31,283 nucleotides of DNA from JAVBOD01 sp031551045 (GCA_031551045.1 JAVBOD010000069.1:1-31283), one strand, 5' to 3'. Shown: positions 1 through 9,001, counted from the stretch's first letter. Notes: generated from the letters alone by a model not told the origin. Numbers and translations are program-made.

Positions 1-609
1 GAACAGGCGATGGCTGTTATTGCGGTAATGGGAAACCTCAATCCGCATTTGCGCGATGTGAACGATTTTAAACATAAACTGTGGGATCACCTGCAATTGA
101 TTTCTGATTTCCAGATTGATATTGACTCCCCTTATCCGACACCTTCCCGTGAGTCGTTTCAAGAAAAGCCAAAGCAAATTCCATATCCGCATTCTCCGAT
201 AAAAGAAATGCATTATGGCCGCAATATCGAAAATATGCTTAATGCTATTGCCGACCGCGAAGAAGGGGACGAGAAACAGGCTATGATCGCCACGATGGCG
301 CATTATATGAAGAAGCAGTATGTTGCATGGAATAAAGAGGCCGTGAGTGACGACATGATTCTCCGTGACATCAAAAAACTTTCGGGAGGACGCATTATTA
401 TTGCTCCCGAAACTAAAATACAAGACTTACAAAACGAAGCTTATTTTCAGCACAATCAGACAGGAACCAACCTGTCGAAAAGCAACAGCCCGAATAATGT
501 GAATAGCAACGGTAACGGTAACGGCAATGGTCATAGTCATGGGCATGGAACGGGAAATGGCAGTGGAATCAACAAAAAGAAAAAATTCAAAAAGCCCACA
601 AATAAATAA
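1..609 (+). CDS. DUF4290 family protein, 5'-truncated by the window edge
   Basis: The frame is open from base 1, and the Met at base 10 is internal: family members carry roughly 40 more N-terminal residues. The conserved core is visible right after the cut (PHLRDVNDFKHKLWDHL), followed by a second conserved stretch with YGRNIENM and ADREE. DUF4290 proteins are widespread in Bacteroidota, have no established biochemical function and very commonly precede murA, as here (27 bp gap, same strand). The last 45 residues or so are low complexity, rich in Asn, Gly and His, ending in a Lys-rich tail; this part is not typical of the core domain. No signal peptide or membrane segment is seen in the visible part, so it is probably cytoplasmic. 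The family call is confident; the function is unknown. Confidence 0.85.
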   Translation, partial: EQAMAVIAVMGNLNPHLRDVNDFKHKLWDHLQLISDFQIDIDSPYPTPSRESFQEKPKQIPYPHSPIKEMHYGRNIENMLNAIADREEGDEKQAMIATMAHYMKKQYVAWNKEAVSDDMILRDIKKLSGGRIIIAPETKIQDLQNEAYFQHNQTGTNLSKSNSPNNVNSNGNGNGNGHSHGHGTGNGSGINKKKKFKKPTNK

Positions 610-636
610 CAAGCCGGATAAATTTATCATCGATGT

Positions 637-1941
637 ATGTCCGTATTTAAAGTAAAAGGAGGAAACCGCCTAAAAGGTGAAATTGTGCCTCAGGGAGCTA
701 AAAATGAAGTGTTGCAAATACTGTGCGCAACCTTGTTGACTCCAGAAAAAGTGGTTGTACACAACATTCCCGATATCGTGGATGTGAATATCCTTATCGG
801 TTTGCTGGGCGATATGGGCGTGGCGGTGGAAAAGCTGGGAGAGGGTTCTTACTCGTTTCAAGCAGCACACATTCATATCGATTATTTAAAAACGCCGGAA
901 TTCCAAAAGAAAGCCTCGGCCTTGCGCGGTTCGGTTATGTTAGTCGGCCCGTTGCTGGCACGCTTGGGATATGCCTACATGCCGCGTCCGGGAGGCGATA
1001 AAATCGGCCGCCGGCGCTTGGATACGCACTTTATCGGATTTCAGAAATTAGGCGCTGCATTTTCTTACAATCAGGACGAAATATATTATACGATAAAAGC
1101 CACGGAGCTGAAAGGAACGTATATGTTGCTGGACGAGGCTTCGGTAACGGGAACGGCCAATATCATCATGGCGGCCGTGCTGGCCAAAGGCAAAACGACG
1201 ATTTACAACGCGGCATGCGAGCCGTATGTGCAACAACTCTGCAAAATGCTGGTACGCATGGGCGCCAAAATCGGCGGCATCGGTTCCAATTTGTTGACGA
1301 TTGAAGGCGTTGCCGGTTTGGGTGGAACCGAACATCAGATTTTGCCCGATATGATTGAGGTAGGAAGCTTCATCGGACTGGCCGCCATGACACGGAGCGA
1401 GTTGTTGATTCGCAATGTGTCGTTGCAAAATCTGGGCATCATTCCCGACCAGTTTGCCCGCCTGGGCATCGCCATCAAAAAGCAGGGCGACGATTTATTC
1501 ATTCCGTCTCAGGAAAATTACGAAATAGAAACGTTCATGGACGGCTCTATCATGACCATTGCCGATGCGCCGTGGCCGGGATTGACGCCCGACTTGTTGA
1601 GCGTATTTTTAGTGGTGGCCACGCAAGCGAAAGGAACGGCGCTCATTCATCAAAAAATGTTTGAAAGCCGCCTGTTCTTTGTCGATAAACTGATTGACAT
1701 GGGCGCCCAGATTATTTTATGCGACCCGCACCGCGCCACGGTCATAGGCCATAATCATCAGTTTACGCTACGCCCTTCGGTCATGTCGTCGCCCGATATC
1801 CGCGCCGGCGTGGCGCTGCTCATTGCTGCCATGAGCGCCGACGGTACCAGCTTTATCCACAACATCGAACAGATAGACCGCGGCTACCAATGCATCGATA
1901 AACGCCTGAACGCAATAGGTGCACAGATTGAAAGAATGTAA
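637..1941 (+). CDS. murA: UDP-N-acetylglucosamine 1-carboxyvinyltransferase
   Basis: Cytoplasmic enzyme of the first committed peptidoglycan step: transfer of enolpyruvate from PEP to UDP-GlcNAc. The 434-residue length fits the family (about 420-440). The substrate-binding Lys22-Asn23 pair (QGAKNE) and a catalytic-region Asp near residue 319 (PWPGLTPD) are present. The mobile active-site loop reads RPGGDKIGRRRLDTH, so the position that is Cys115 in E. coli MurA is Asp121 here. In other bacteria Asp at this position is compatible with activity and removes the nucleophile that fosfomycin alkylates. The gene follows the DUF4290 gene and is only 3 bp from ftsK, so the three are likely co-transcribed. 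The ATG at 637 gives the expected N-terminus (MSVFKVKGG). Confidence 0.96.
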   Translation: MSVFKVKGGNRLKGEIVPQGAKNEVLQILCATLLTPEKVVVHNIPDIVDVNILIGLLGDMGVAVEKLGEGSYSFQAAHIHIDYLKTPEFQKKASALRGSVMLVGPLLARLGYAYMPRPGGDKIGRRRLDTHFIGFQKLGAAFSYNQDEIYYTIKATELKGTYMLLDEASVTGTANIIMAAVLAKGKTTIYNAACEPYVQQLCKMLVRMGAKIGGIGSNLLTIEGVAGLGGTEHQILPDMIEVGSFIGLAAMTRSELLIRNVSLQNLGIIPDQFARLGIAIKKQGDDLFIPSQENYEIETFMDGSIMTIADAPWPGLTPDLLSVFLVVATQAKGTALIHQKMFESRLFFVDKLIDMGAQIILCDPHRATVIGHNHQFTLRPSVMSSPDIRAGVALLIAAMSADGTSFIHNIEQIDRGYQCIDKRLNAIGAQIERM

Positions 1942-1944
1942 CGC

Positions 1945-4332
1945 ATGGCACGGAAGAAGAAAATAGAAGACGAATCTATCGAAAAAACATCGTTCTGGAA
2001 AGACGGAAGGGCGCAATATATTTTGGGGCTGATAGTGCTCGGATTTGCATTGTTTACGTTGATTTCCTTGATTTCTTACCTGTTTACATGGGGCGAAGAC
2101 CAAAGCCTGCTGCAAAATCCCGATTCCGGCGCGTTGAGCACCGTTGCTGCCAATACCAATGGTAAATGGGGTTTCCGCTGGGCCAACTTTTTAATGGGGC
2201 ATTATTTCGGCATTGCCGCCTTCGGCATTCCGTTGATGTTCGGCGTATGGGCCTTTCGTTTGTTGCGTTTGCAGGTTTCCCGATTCTATAAAATACTGTT
2301 CTCCGCTTTTTCCGGCATGATTTTGTTTTCGGTCGTATTTGCCTTTATTTTCCGGCATACGCCATGGAAAGGATTACTGGGACACGGATTGGGAGGGGCG
2401 CACGGAAATTTCGTCAGCGAATGGCTCGAGGCAAGTGTCGGCATCGTGGGAGCGGGCTTGCTTTTATTTTTGCTGATGTTGGTATGGGGCATCATGGTCA
2501 ACAAAAAGTTTATTTCATTTATCGGGCAATGCGGACATGGGTTTATCGGATTATTTAAAAGAAAAGACAAATTCACAGATTTCACAGATGAAGATACGGA
2601 AGAGAATACAGAGGAGGAGGAAATAGAGGAAGAAGAAGCTGGTGATGACACGGAAGAAACAGAAGAGGAGGAAGGCGAGGAAGAATTTGTGATTAATGAG
2701 CGCGAGTCCACGGATGACACCGATTTCACCGCCGAAGAGGAAAAAGAGAAAGACACGGAGTTGGTAGTGGAAGGAAGTGGCGAAGAACCCTTGCCGGATG
2801 AATTTTTAGAGGATACTACTTTGTTCGACCCTACGCTGGAATTGTCGGGCTACAAACGGCCTACGCTCGATTTGCTGCAAGACCACAAGAGCAAAGATTC
2901 GGAAGTGAGCGCCGAGGAACTCAATAAAAATAAAGAAAAAATTGTAAAAACACTGGGCAATTACAAAATCGGTATCGATAAGATTATTGCTACTATTGGC
3001 CCTACCGTTACATTATATGAGATTGTTCCGAAAGCCGGCGTGCGTATTTCTTCTATTAAACGATTGGAAGATGATATTGCGTTGAGTTTATCGGCCTTGG
3101 GAATCCGCATCATTGCGCCGATTCCGGGAAAAGGAACCGTGGGTATCGAGGTGCCGAACGAACGTCCCGAAGTGGTATCGATGCTTTCGGTCGTGAAATC
3201 GGCGAAATTTCAGGAGTCGAAATTCGATTTGCCGGTAGTGTTGGGCAAAACCATTTCGAACGAAACCTATTGCTTCGATTTGGCCAAGATGCCGCACTTG
3301 CTGGTGGCCGGCGCTACAGGGCAGGGAAAATCCGTCGGGTTGAATGCCATCTTAACCTCGTTGCTTTATAGAAAACATCCGTCGGAATTAAAATTGGTGT
3401 TGGTGGATCCGAAGAAAGTGGAATTAACCCTTTATTCGAAAATAGAGAACCATTTTTTGGCGAAACTCCCCGACAGCGAAGAGGCTATTATCACCGACAC
3501 GCAAAAGGTCGTTTATACGCTTAAATCGCTTTGCAAGGAAATGGATGCCCGCTACGACTTGTTGAAGCTGGCGCAAGTACGGAATATCAAAGAATACAAC
3601 GATAAGTTTACCAATCGCCGGCTGAACCCGCTGAAAGGACACCGGTATCTGCCGTTTATTGTAGTGATAATCGACGAATTTGCCGACCTGATTATGACGG
3701 CCGGCCGCGAAGTGGAAGAACCGATTGCCCGTTTGGCGCAGTTGGCGCGCGCTATCGGTATTCACTTAGTGATTGCTACGCAACGCCCGACGACGAATAT
3801 TATCACCGGGTTGATTAAAGCGAACTTTCCGGCGCGTATTGCGTTCCGCGTGATTTCGAGCATCGACTCGCGGACAATTTTAGATACTACCGGCGCCAAT
3901 CAGCTCATTGGCCGCGGCGATATGCTGGTGTCCACCGGCAATGAGATGATCCGTGTGCAATGCGCCTTTGTCGATACGCCCGAAGTGGCCAAAGTGTGCG
4001 AATACATCGGCGAACAACGCGGCTTCGGCGGTGCCTTCCTGCTGCCCGAATACAGCGGCGAAGAAAACGAAAACACGGCGATGGAAGTGGATTTAGGTAA
4101 GCGCGACAAATTGTTCGACGAAGCGGCACGCCTTATCGTGCAATCCCAACAAGGCTCTACCTCGCTCATTCAACGGAAACTGAACTTGGGCTACAACCGT
4201 GCAGGCCGCATCATGGACCAATTGGAAGCCGCCGGCATTGTAGGCCCGTTCGAAGGCAGCAAAGCGCGGCAAGTACTCATCAGCGATTTCAAAACACTGG
4301 ACGATAAATTGGCTGCGATAGGACGGGATTAA
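1945..4332 (+). CDS. ftsK: DNA translocase FtsK/SpoIIIE family
   Basis: Septum-located, membrane-anchored ATPase that pumps chromosome ends through the closing division site and supports dimer resolution. The 795 residues show four N-terminal membrane segments (about 25-50, 70-100, 112-135, 158-182). A strongly acidic linker follows (about 208-290, runs of Glu and Asp), then the FtsK alpha/beta motor. Walker A is GATGQGKS at 456-463 and Walker B is VIIDEFADL with Asp577-Glu578. A C-terminal winged-helix gamma domain for recognition of chromosome-orienting sequences occupies about 728-795 (LIQRKLNLGYNRAGRIMDQL). The second Gly/Ser position of Walker A is Gln instead of the common Ser, a mild variation. 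It starts 3 bp after murA and is closed by a terminator at 4371-4403. Confidence 0.96.
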   Translation: MARKKKIEDESIEKTSFWKDGRAQYILGLIVLGFALFTLISLISYLFTWGEDQSLLQNPDSGALSTVAANTNGKWGFRWANFLMGHYFGIAAFGIPLMFGVWAFRLLRLQVSRFYKILFSAFSGMILFSVVFAFIFRHTPWKGLLGHGLGGAHGNFVSEWLEASVGIVGAGLLLFLLMLVWGIMVNKKFISFIGQCGHGFIGLFKRKDKFTDFTDEDTEENTEEEEIEEEEAGDDTEETEEEEGEEEFVINERESTDDTDFTAEEEKEKDTELVVEGSGEEPLPDEFLEDTTLFDPTLELSGYKRPTLDLLQDHKSKDSEVSAEELNKNKEKIVKTLGNYKIGIDKIIATIGPTVTLYEIVPKAGVRISSIKRLEDDIALSLSALGIRIIAPIPGKGTVGIEVPNERPEVVSMLSVVKSAKFQESKFDLPVVLGKTISNETYCFDLAKMPHLLVAGATGQGKSVGLNAILTSLLYRKHPSELKLVLVDPKKVELTLYSKIENHFLAKLPDSEEAIITDTQKVVYTLKSLCKEMDARYDLLKLAQVRNIKEYNDKFTNRRLNPLKGHRYLPFIVVIIDEFADLIMTAGREVEEPIARLAQLARAIGIHLVIATQRPTTNIITGLIKANFPARIAFRVISSIDSRTILDTTGANQLIGRGDMLVSTGNEMIRVQCAFVDTPEVAKVCEYIGEQRGFGGAFLLPEYSGEENENTAMEVDLGKRDKLFDEAARLIVQSQQGSTSLIQRKLNLGYNRAGRIMDQLEAAGIVGPFEGSKARQVLISDFKTLDDKLAAIGRD

Positions 4333-4370
4333 GAGGCTGTTCGACTAATGAAGCTACGATTATAAATCAC

Positions 4371-4403
4371 AAAGGCAGGTTTACCCGAGCGGGGCCTGCC
4401 TTT
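4371..4403 (+). terminator. Rho-independent-type terminator after ftsK
   Basis: A perfect 9-bp stem (AAAGGCAGG at 4371-4379 with CCTGCCTTT at 4395-4403) surrounds a 15-base loop, 38 bp after the ftsK stop. The right arm ends in a short T run only, so termination may be partial. Confidence 0.65.
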
Positions 4404-4646
4404 GCTACCTAAACCTTAAACCTATGAAAACTAGGTTAACTATAAGACGGATATGCAGGGAAAAAGTTTAATCATTTATTCCATAAAATAGCAATAAATA
4501 TGATAAGTGATTAATTATCAATTAAATAATTATTAGTTAAATAGTGTTAAATTAAATTATTATCAAAACGCGGTTTCATAGCTGATAGTTGGAATAACGA
4601 TTGATATATTTGTAATCAACATAGATGAGTTTAAAAACGAGAAATT
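4404..4646. promoter_or_regulatory. AT-rich spacer with candidate promoter for the NlpE-like gene
   Basis: This stretch is noticeably A/T-rich, with many short TTAATTA-type dyads and no open frame. TATATTTG at 4605-4612 fits the Bacteroidota -7 element TAnnTTTG and lies 34 bp before the lipoprotein ATG. No clear TTTG -33 element is present at the usual spacing, so only the -7 half is supported. Confidence 0.45.
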
Positions 4647-5108
4647 ATGAAAAACAAGATTTTGAAGAAAATGACATTCGGGCTTTTCGCATTACTGCTG
4701 TTAAGCAATTGTAAAGGTACTAAAACTCCTAAAGAGCCGCTCCTTGTGTCGGCCGATACGACGTGGCATACCACTTACCAAGGCACCTTGCCCTGTGCCG
4801 ATTGCCCCGGCATTAAAACAACGCTCACCTTGCATTGGACGAAGGTGAACGCCGGAAAAAACACCTATACGCTAACCGAAGAATATTTAGATAGAGGAAG
4901 CTTTTCGTCTTCAGGGGAATTCAACACCGAGCGGGGTTTTGGCGACGATAACGATGCCACGGTAATTATCCTCAATTGGGACAAACCTAGCGAAAACCGG
5001 CGGTATTATGTGTATTTCAGTAAAAATCCGAAGGTGTTGCACGTGTTGAATCCTCAAAAAGAACTCAACAAATCGAACTTGAACTATACGTTGGAACAGC
5101 AGGATTAG
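4647..5108 (+). CDS. NlpE-like lipoprotein (copper resistance NlpE N-terminal domain)
   Basis: Predicted lipoprotein of 153 residues. A charged N-terminus and hydrophobic stretch lead to a lipobox-like LLSNC with the modified Cys at 22. The mature part carries the NlpE N-terminal hallmark: a threonine/tryptophan-containing strand followed by GTLPCADCPGI (CxxC at about 50-53), then TLTL strands and TLTEEYLDRG. In E. coli NlpE is an outer-membrane lipoprotein that signals surface and copper stress to Cpx; Bacteroidota homologues are mostly single-domain and their role is not established. The gene is monocistronic (terminator before it, convergent receptor after it, 18 bp between stops). Its last 64 bp are duplicated at 7574-7637. 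Confidence 0.8.
   Translation: MKNKILKKMTFGLFALLLLSNCKGTKTPKEPLLVSADTTWHTTYQGTLPCADCPGIKTTLTLHWTKVNAGKNTYTLTEEYLDRGSFSSSGEFNTERGFGDDNDATVIILNWDKPSENRRYYVYFSKNPKVLHVLNPQKELNKSNLNYTLEQQD
5045..5108 (+). repeat. Direct repeat copy 1: 3' end of the NlpE-like gene
   Basis: This 64-bp segment ends exactly at the TAG stop of the lipoprotein gene and recurs at 7574-7637 in the same orientation with a single difference (A versus G in the GAACAGCAGG/GAGCAGCAGG stretch). The flanking bases outside the 64 bp do not match. The two copies bracket the receptor gene. Confidence 0.97.
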
Positions 5109-5126
5109 CATGCGAAATTTGCATAA

Positions 5127-7457
5127 CTAAAACTCGATTTTATAACTGATATTCGGAATAACAGTCGCTTCGCGGTCTTCCGTAATCGTACCCGTTTTGT
5201 AGTTATAGCTATGCCCGTAAAATTCCTTATAACCAGTCACATTTATTACTTTCACGGCAAATTCGTGCGAAACTTTTTTCCGGTTCATTTTGTAACTCAC
5301 CGTGAAATGGCCTAAAAACGTCGGAGAGAGTTGTTTGGAAAACGCCTCGTTTTCGTTGTAGAACACATCTTCTTGTGCTATGGACATTCCATAATTGATG
5401 GGTGAATAGCGGTCGCCACCCTGATAAAAAATACGGGCGTTGGCATTAAATATATTTTGTTTGCGTTGCCCGAGCATCCATTCTTTCCCTATCAAAACAT
5501 TGCACAAAAAAGTGCGGTTAAACCGCGTATTACGCCAAACCCCGTCGCCTCCCGTGTATTGCGAATTGAACAACGAACCGGTCAGCATGAAGTAGTATCC
5601 GCGCGACATGAGCTTTTCGAACGTAACATCAATGCCGTAGTTAAAACCTTCGCCGGTATTTACCAATTTTTCGTGCATAAACCAGTCGCTTTGTAAATTG
5701 ATAAACGAATAGGAACTATCGGCAATTACCGGGACATCGTACAGTTGCTGCACATACGGTTCTACGCGTAAATGAAAGTCTTGCCCGATATTCCAGTCAT
5801 ACGACAACACTAAATGCTGCGAGCGTGTGAAGTCCAAATCTTTGTTGATGTAGTCGCCGCTTGCCGAGCGGGTGAAATAATAATTCAACAACTCCAAGCG
5901 GCTGTGTAAACCATAAGCCAACGACAAGGAATGTCGCTGTGCAAATTGCCATTTCAGCCCGATGCGCGGCTCGATGCTGTAATGCCCGTTCAGCGTAAAA
6001 TATTGCCCTGTAAGCCCTGCGTTTAATGTCCAGCGATCGTTTAAATTAATGGATGAATTGCTGTAGGCCGACAATAAGGCGCTCGTTCCGTTTTCGTCCG
6101 TCAGTATTTGCAAGGGCGTGGCGGCCGGGGCGGCATTTTTCAACAGCATGTCGTACATCAATCCGGTGAGTAAAATACCTGTTTTGTTCGTGTGCCGCGC
6201 ACCGAATTTTTTGTTGATGTAAGAGGAGAGTACAAAATTCCAGTTCGTGTTCCGAATCACATTTTGCGGTTGCAGTTGTACATTGGCGTCCATGCGTTCG
6301 GTGTACATGTTCAGTCCGCTCACGGTGGCGGCCAGCGTTGTTTTGACAAATGCTTCATTCGATAACGCAATTTTATGCCCGAAGCCGGCTGCTGCCATAT
6401 ACTGTTTCACATCTTGCGTTTCTTTATCCTGTAGATATTCCCATTGCGTGGTATCTGTTTCGGCGGTTTGTCCCGAACGGTCTATTAATCCCATGCCCCA
6501 AAAAGAAAATGTCCCAAACTTTTTAGTAGGAAAATTTAATTTAAACGACAAATCCTGATAGCGTGTACCGTCGGCATCGTCGGGCATGAGCGGCGTAAGC
6601 AAGGCAAGGGTAGAGTAGCGGTAATTGAAAATATACGAGGCCGGTTTGTCTTTTTTGAAGGGGCCTTCCGAAGCTACATCGATACCGATGGCTCCCACCT
6701 GCACCGTATTTTCCATTTTCTGGTTATTCCCGTTGCGTAATTTGATGTCAAACACACCCGATAAAGCATTGCCATATTCGGCCGGAAAAGCACCGGTAAA
6801 AAAATCAGAATTACCAACAACTTGACTGCTTAAGGCGGTAAGTCCACCGCCGCCAAAGACCGTAACATCGGCAAAATGGTTGGGGTTGGGTATTTCTATA
6901 TCTTCTAGGCGCCACTGCAAAAATTTTGGAGCGTTTCCTCTAACAACAATTCCATTATTACCAACATTGCTGGCTACGCCGGCAAAAGAAGACGCTAAAC
7001 GCGCCGGATCGTCGAAACCGCCGGCGTAGCGCGATGCTTCTTCCATACTCAACATACGCGCACTGGCCGTCGCCATTTTATTCAACGGCTGTGTTTTATT
7101 CACCTTGGGGCGAACAATTACTTCGGCCAGTTGATTGATAATCTCTTTCATCGGAATTTCCAACAATGCTTCCTTCGCCGATGATAACAGCACTTCGCGG
7201 ATGACAGTCGGCTCGTAACCCGCATAAACCGCTTCGATATCATAGCGTCCCACTGGCACGCCGTTCATTACAAAACGGCCGAGGCTGTCGGTGTAAGCGC
7301 TGATAAGCGGATTCGTGTTGCGGACGATTACTGTTACGCCCGCCAGCGGCTCGTCGGAAGCGCCGTCGCGCACTACGCCGCGAATGTTTTGTTTGGATTG
7401 CCCGAAAGAAAATAAAGGAACCAGGATAAGGAGTAAAGCAAGCAATTGTTTCTTCAT
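5127..7457 (-). CDS. TonB-dependent receptor with N-terminal carboxypeptidase-regulatory-like domain
   Basis: Outer membrane active transporter of 776 residues; its substrate cannot be told from sequence. A signal peptide (about 1-20, ending FSFGQ) is followed by a carboxypeptidase regulatory-like beta-sandwich (about 23-105, GVVRDGASDEPLAGVTV). A plug domain (about 115-235, with RGNAPKFLQWRLEDIEIPNPNHF and EYGNALSGVFDIKLRNG) precedes a 22-strand-type barrel to the C-terminal Phe (SYKIEF). No SusD partner is adjacent, so this is not a classical SusCD polysaccharide locus; the adjacent NlpE-like lipoprotein is convergent rather than co-transcribed. The whole gene and its upstream region sit between 64-bp direct repeats, suggesting insertion or a local duplication event. 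Confidence 0.9.
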   Translation of the reverse strand: MKKQLLALLLILVPLFSFGQSKQNIRGVVRDGASDEPLAGVTVIVRNTNPLISAYTDSLGRFVMNGVPVGRYDIEAVYAGYEPTVIREVLLSSAKEALLEIPMKEIINQLAEVIVRPKVNKTQPLNKMATASARMLSMEEASRYAGGFDDPARLASSFAGVASNVGNNGIVVRGNAPKFLQWRLEDIEIPNPNHFADVTVFGGGGLTALSSQVVGNSDFFTGAFPAEYGNALSGVFDIKLRNGNNQKMENTVQVGAIGIDVASEGPFKKDKPASYIFNYRYSTLALLTPLMPDDADGTRYQDLSFKLNFPTKKFGTFSFWGMGLIDRSGQTAETDTTQWEYLQDKETQDVKQYMAAAGFGHKIALSNEAFVKTTLAATVSGLNMYTERMDANVQLQPQNVIRNTNWNFVLSSYINKKFGARHTNKTGILLTGLMYDMLLKNAAPAATPLQILTDENGTSALLSAYSNSSINLNDRWTLNAGLTGQYFTLNGHYSIEPRIGLKWQFAQRHSLSLAYGLHSRLELLNYYFTRSASGDYINKDLDFTRSQHLVLSYDWNIGQDFHLRVEPYVQQLYDVPVIADSSYSFINLQSDWFMHEKLVNTGEGFNYGIDVTFEKLMSRGYYFMLTGSLFNSQYTGGDGVWRNTRFNRTFLCNVLIGKEWMLGQRKQNIFNANARIFYQGGDRYSPINYGMSIAQEDVFYNENEAFSKQLSPTFLGHFTVSYKMNRKKVSHEFAVKVINVTGYKEFYGHSYNYKTGTITEDREATVIPNISYKIEF

Positions 7458-7459
7458 AA

Positions 7460-7485
7460 GTGTTATTTTTTTGATTTCATAACAC
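7460..7485 (-). promoter_or_regulatory. Inverted repeat just upstream of the receptor start
   Basis: GTGTTAT (7460-7466) and ATAACAC (7479-7485) form a perfect 7-bp dyad around a 12-base spacer, 2 bp before the receptor start codon (minus strand). It could be a leader hairpin covering the initiation region or an operator. Position and symmetry are visible; function is inference. Confidence 0.4.
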
Positions 7486-7573
7486 TATGACAACTGTATT
7501 TCTTTTTACCACTATCCGAATGCTTATAGAAGTTAAAGAAGAATACTTTCTAAAGGCTTGGAGTGAATAGTAA

Positions 7574-7637
7574 GTTGAATCCTCAAAAAGAACTCAACAA
7601 ATCGAACTTGAACTATACGTTGGAGCAGCAGGATTAG
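7574..7637 (+). repeat. Direct repeat copy 2: orphan duplicate of the NlpE-like gene 3' end
   Basis: 63 of 64 bases match 5045-5108, including the TAG stop. No open frame leads into it: the corresponding reading frame has a stop at 7551-7553, and upstream bases are unrelated to the lipoprotein gene. It is therefore a gene-tail fragment, ending 2 bp before the stop of the neighbouring minus-strand barrel gene. Confidence 0.97.
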
Positions 7638-7639
7638 TC

Positions 7640-9001
7640 TTAGAACAAATTCCCGATATTGATAAACAATCCGCCGCCTTGCCCGTCCTGTTTGTTGAAG
7701 GGAAATCCGTAATCGATGGCTAAAATAAAATTTTCATTCATAGCAATACGCAAACTCAAGCCGGCGGCGGGATGAATCCCATCGTGGCTACTATAATCCG
7801 TATAGTTGAAATAACGTGCGGCATCTGCCTGTGAAACAAGCGATTTATCGTAGTCGAGTTGCTGCACTACCATGCCCGCATCGGCAAAGGCATGCAGCGC
7901 AAAGTAAAAATTTTGTTTGGCTATTATTGTACGGAACATTTTCCAACGTAGCTCGGCATTTCCTAATACATAACCGTCGCCCACCACGCGGTTGCGCATC
8001 ACACCGCGCATGCTGCGCGCGCCTCCCAGCCCGTCGAGCTTCGTCATCGGAGAGTAGGCGTTAATCATGTACGGCTGCATGTAAAACGGCGTGTGTCCGG
8101 CCAGGGTCCCTTGATACATCAAACGGTAAGCAAACGTGAGTTTATCGGGAATAAAAGTCAGATAATGCCGGAAAGCCAGCTCTGCTTTCAAATAATTTAC
8201 GCCGTCGTTAAACAAAAACGACGGAACATACGTCAATGTGGCCTCGGCCCAGATACCGTGCGAAGCATTGGCTTCCATGTCGCGTGTGTCATACAGGGCG
8301 CCGATTTTCAGGTAGTTTGAAAAGCCGCCGTCTTTCTCGCTTTGCGGAATAAGGCCCCATGTTACATAGTTGTCGTACAACAAGGGTACGTCCGGCAACT
8401 TTTTATCGTCATCCTCGCCTTTATTTAGTTTATTGATATCCACGGTGGATACGTCGGTATGGAAAATACCGAAACCCGCCAACCAGTAAGTGTTTTTGAA
8501 TGGTAAATGTCCAATTAAATCTGTATTGAAACGCAGTTGGTTGCGTTCGTGGCCATAAAACGCCCTACTGATATAGTCCGGCGACGTATCGTCGATATAA
8601 TCGGGGTTAAATGTACTTTGGTAACCGTTGAATCCGAAAAAATCCAACCGCTGCTCCGTGATGTAAGCCAAGTTCGCTACTAAACGCAAGCCGTACGGAA
8701 GGATATTTTTAGCATCGTAATATACTTGATTGGTTCCGGAACCTTTGGTATAGCGCGAAATTTCGACTTTCCACATCTGGCGGTAATCGGGGTAACGAAC
8801 TGGTTTGCGGTAATCGTACAGACTTACCAAACCGCCGTACTGAAAGCCGAGATCGGCATCGTAAGCAATAGTAGGCAATACGCCGAACGAAAATTTTTCT
8901 TTTACGCGTTCTTTCGGTTTATCAGTTTCTTCCTGTGCCCACAACGATAAGGAAAGCATACATAGTGCGGTTGCCAACAACAATTTTTTCAACGTATTCA
9001 T
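7640..9001 (-). CDS. BamA/TamA-like outer membrane barrel, probable independent product from an internal start
   Basis: The Met codon at 8999-9001 opens a 453-residue protein with its own signal peptide (Lys-Lys, hydrophobic core, cleavage near SLWAQ). It has no POTRA repeats, many alternating beta strands and a conserved late GLGGARSMRGVMRNRVVGDGY-type segment (around residue 320) as in surface antigen/Omp85 barrels, where an R-G loop enters the pore. It ends in an aromatic residue (GNLF), the usual outer membrane signature. Family: bacterial surface antigen (D15) C-terminal barrel; the substrate or assembly role is unknown. The frame is continuous with the upstream acyltransferase. In the minus-strand sequence a TAA occurs one frame over, 6 bp before this ATG, consistent with two genes that were formerly separate. 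Confidence 0.7.
   Translation of the reverse strand: MNTLKKLLLATALCMLSLSLWAQEETDKPKERVKEKFSFGVLPTIAYDADLGFQYGGLVSLYDYRKPVRYPDYRQMWKVEISRYTKGSGTNQVYYDAKNILPYGLRLVANLAYITEQRLDFFGFNGYQSTFNPDYIDDTSPDYISRAFYGHERNQLRFNTDLIGHLPFKNTYWLAGFGIFHTDVSTVDINKLNKGEDDDKKLPDVPLLYDNYVTWGLIPQSEKDGGFSNYLKIGALYDTRDMEANASHGIWAEATLTYVPSFLFNDGVNYLKAELAFRHYLTFIPDKLTFAYRLMYQGTLAGHTPFYMQPYMINAYSPMTKLDGLGGARSMRGVMRNRVVGDGYVLGNAELRWKMFRTIIAKQNFYFALHAFADAGMVVQQLDYDKSLVSQADAARYFNYTDYSSHDGIHPAAGLSLRIAMNENFILAIDYGFPFNKQDGQGGGLFINIGNLF

Noticed and set aside
2286..2756. 156-codon antisense frame, Ser-rich
   Set aside because: The Ser runs are the complement of the Glu/Asp-rich FtsK linker codons; FtsK itself is unambiguous.
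5045..7637. Attachment-site pair of an integrative element
   Set aside because: The repeats resemble attL/attR at a gene 3' end, but there is no integrase or other mobility gene between them and the target is not a tRNA; kept only as an unexplained duplication.
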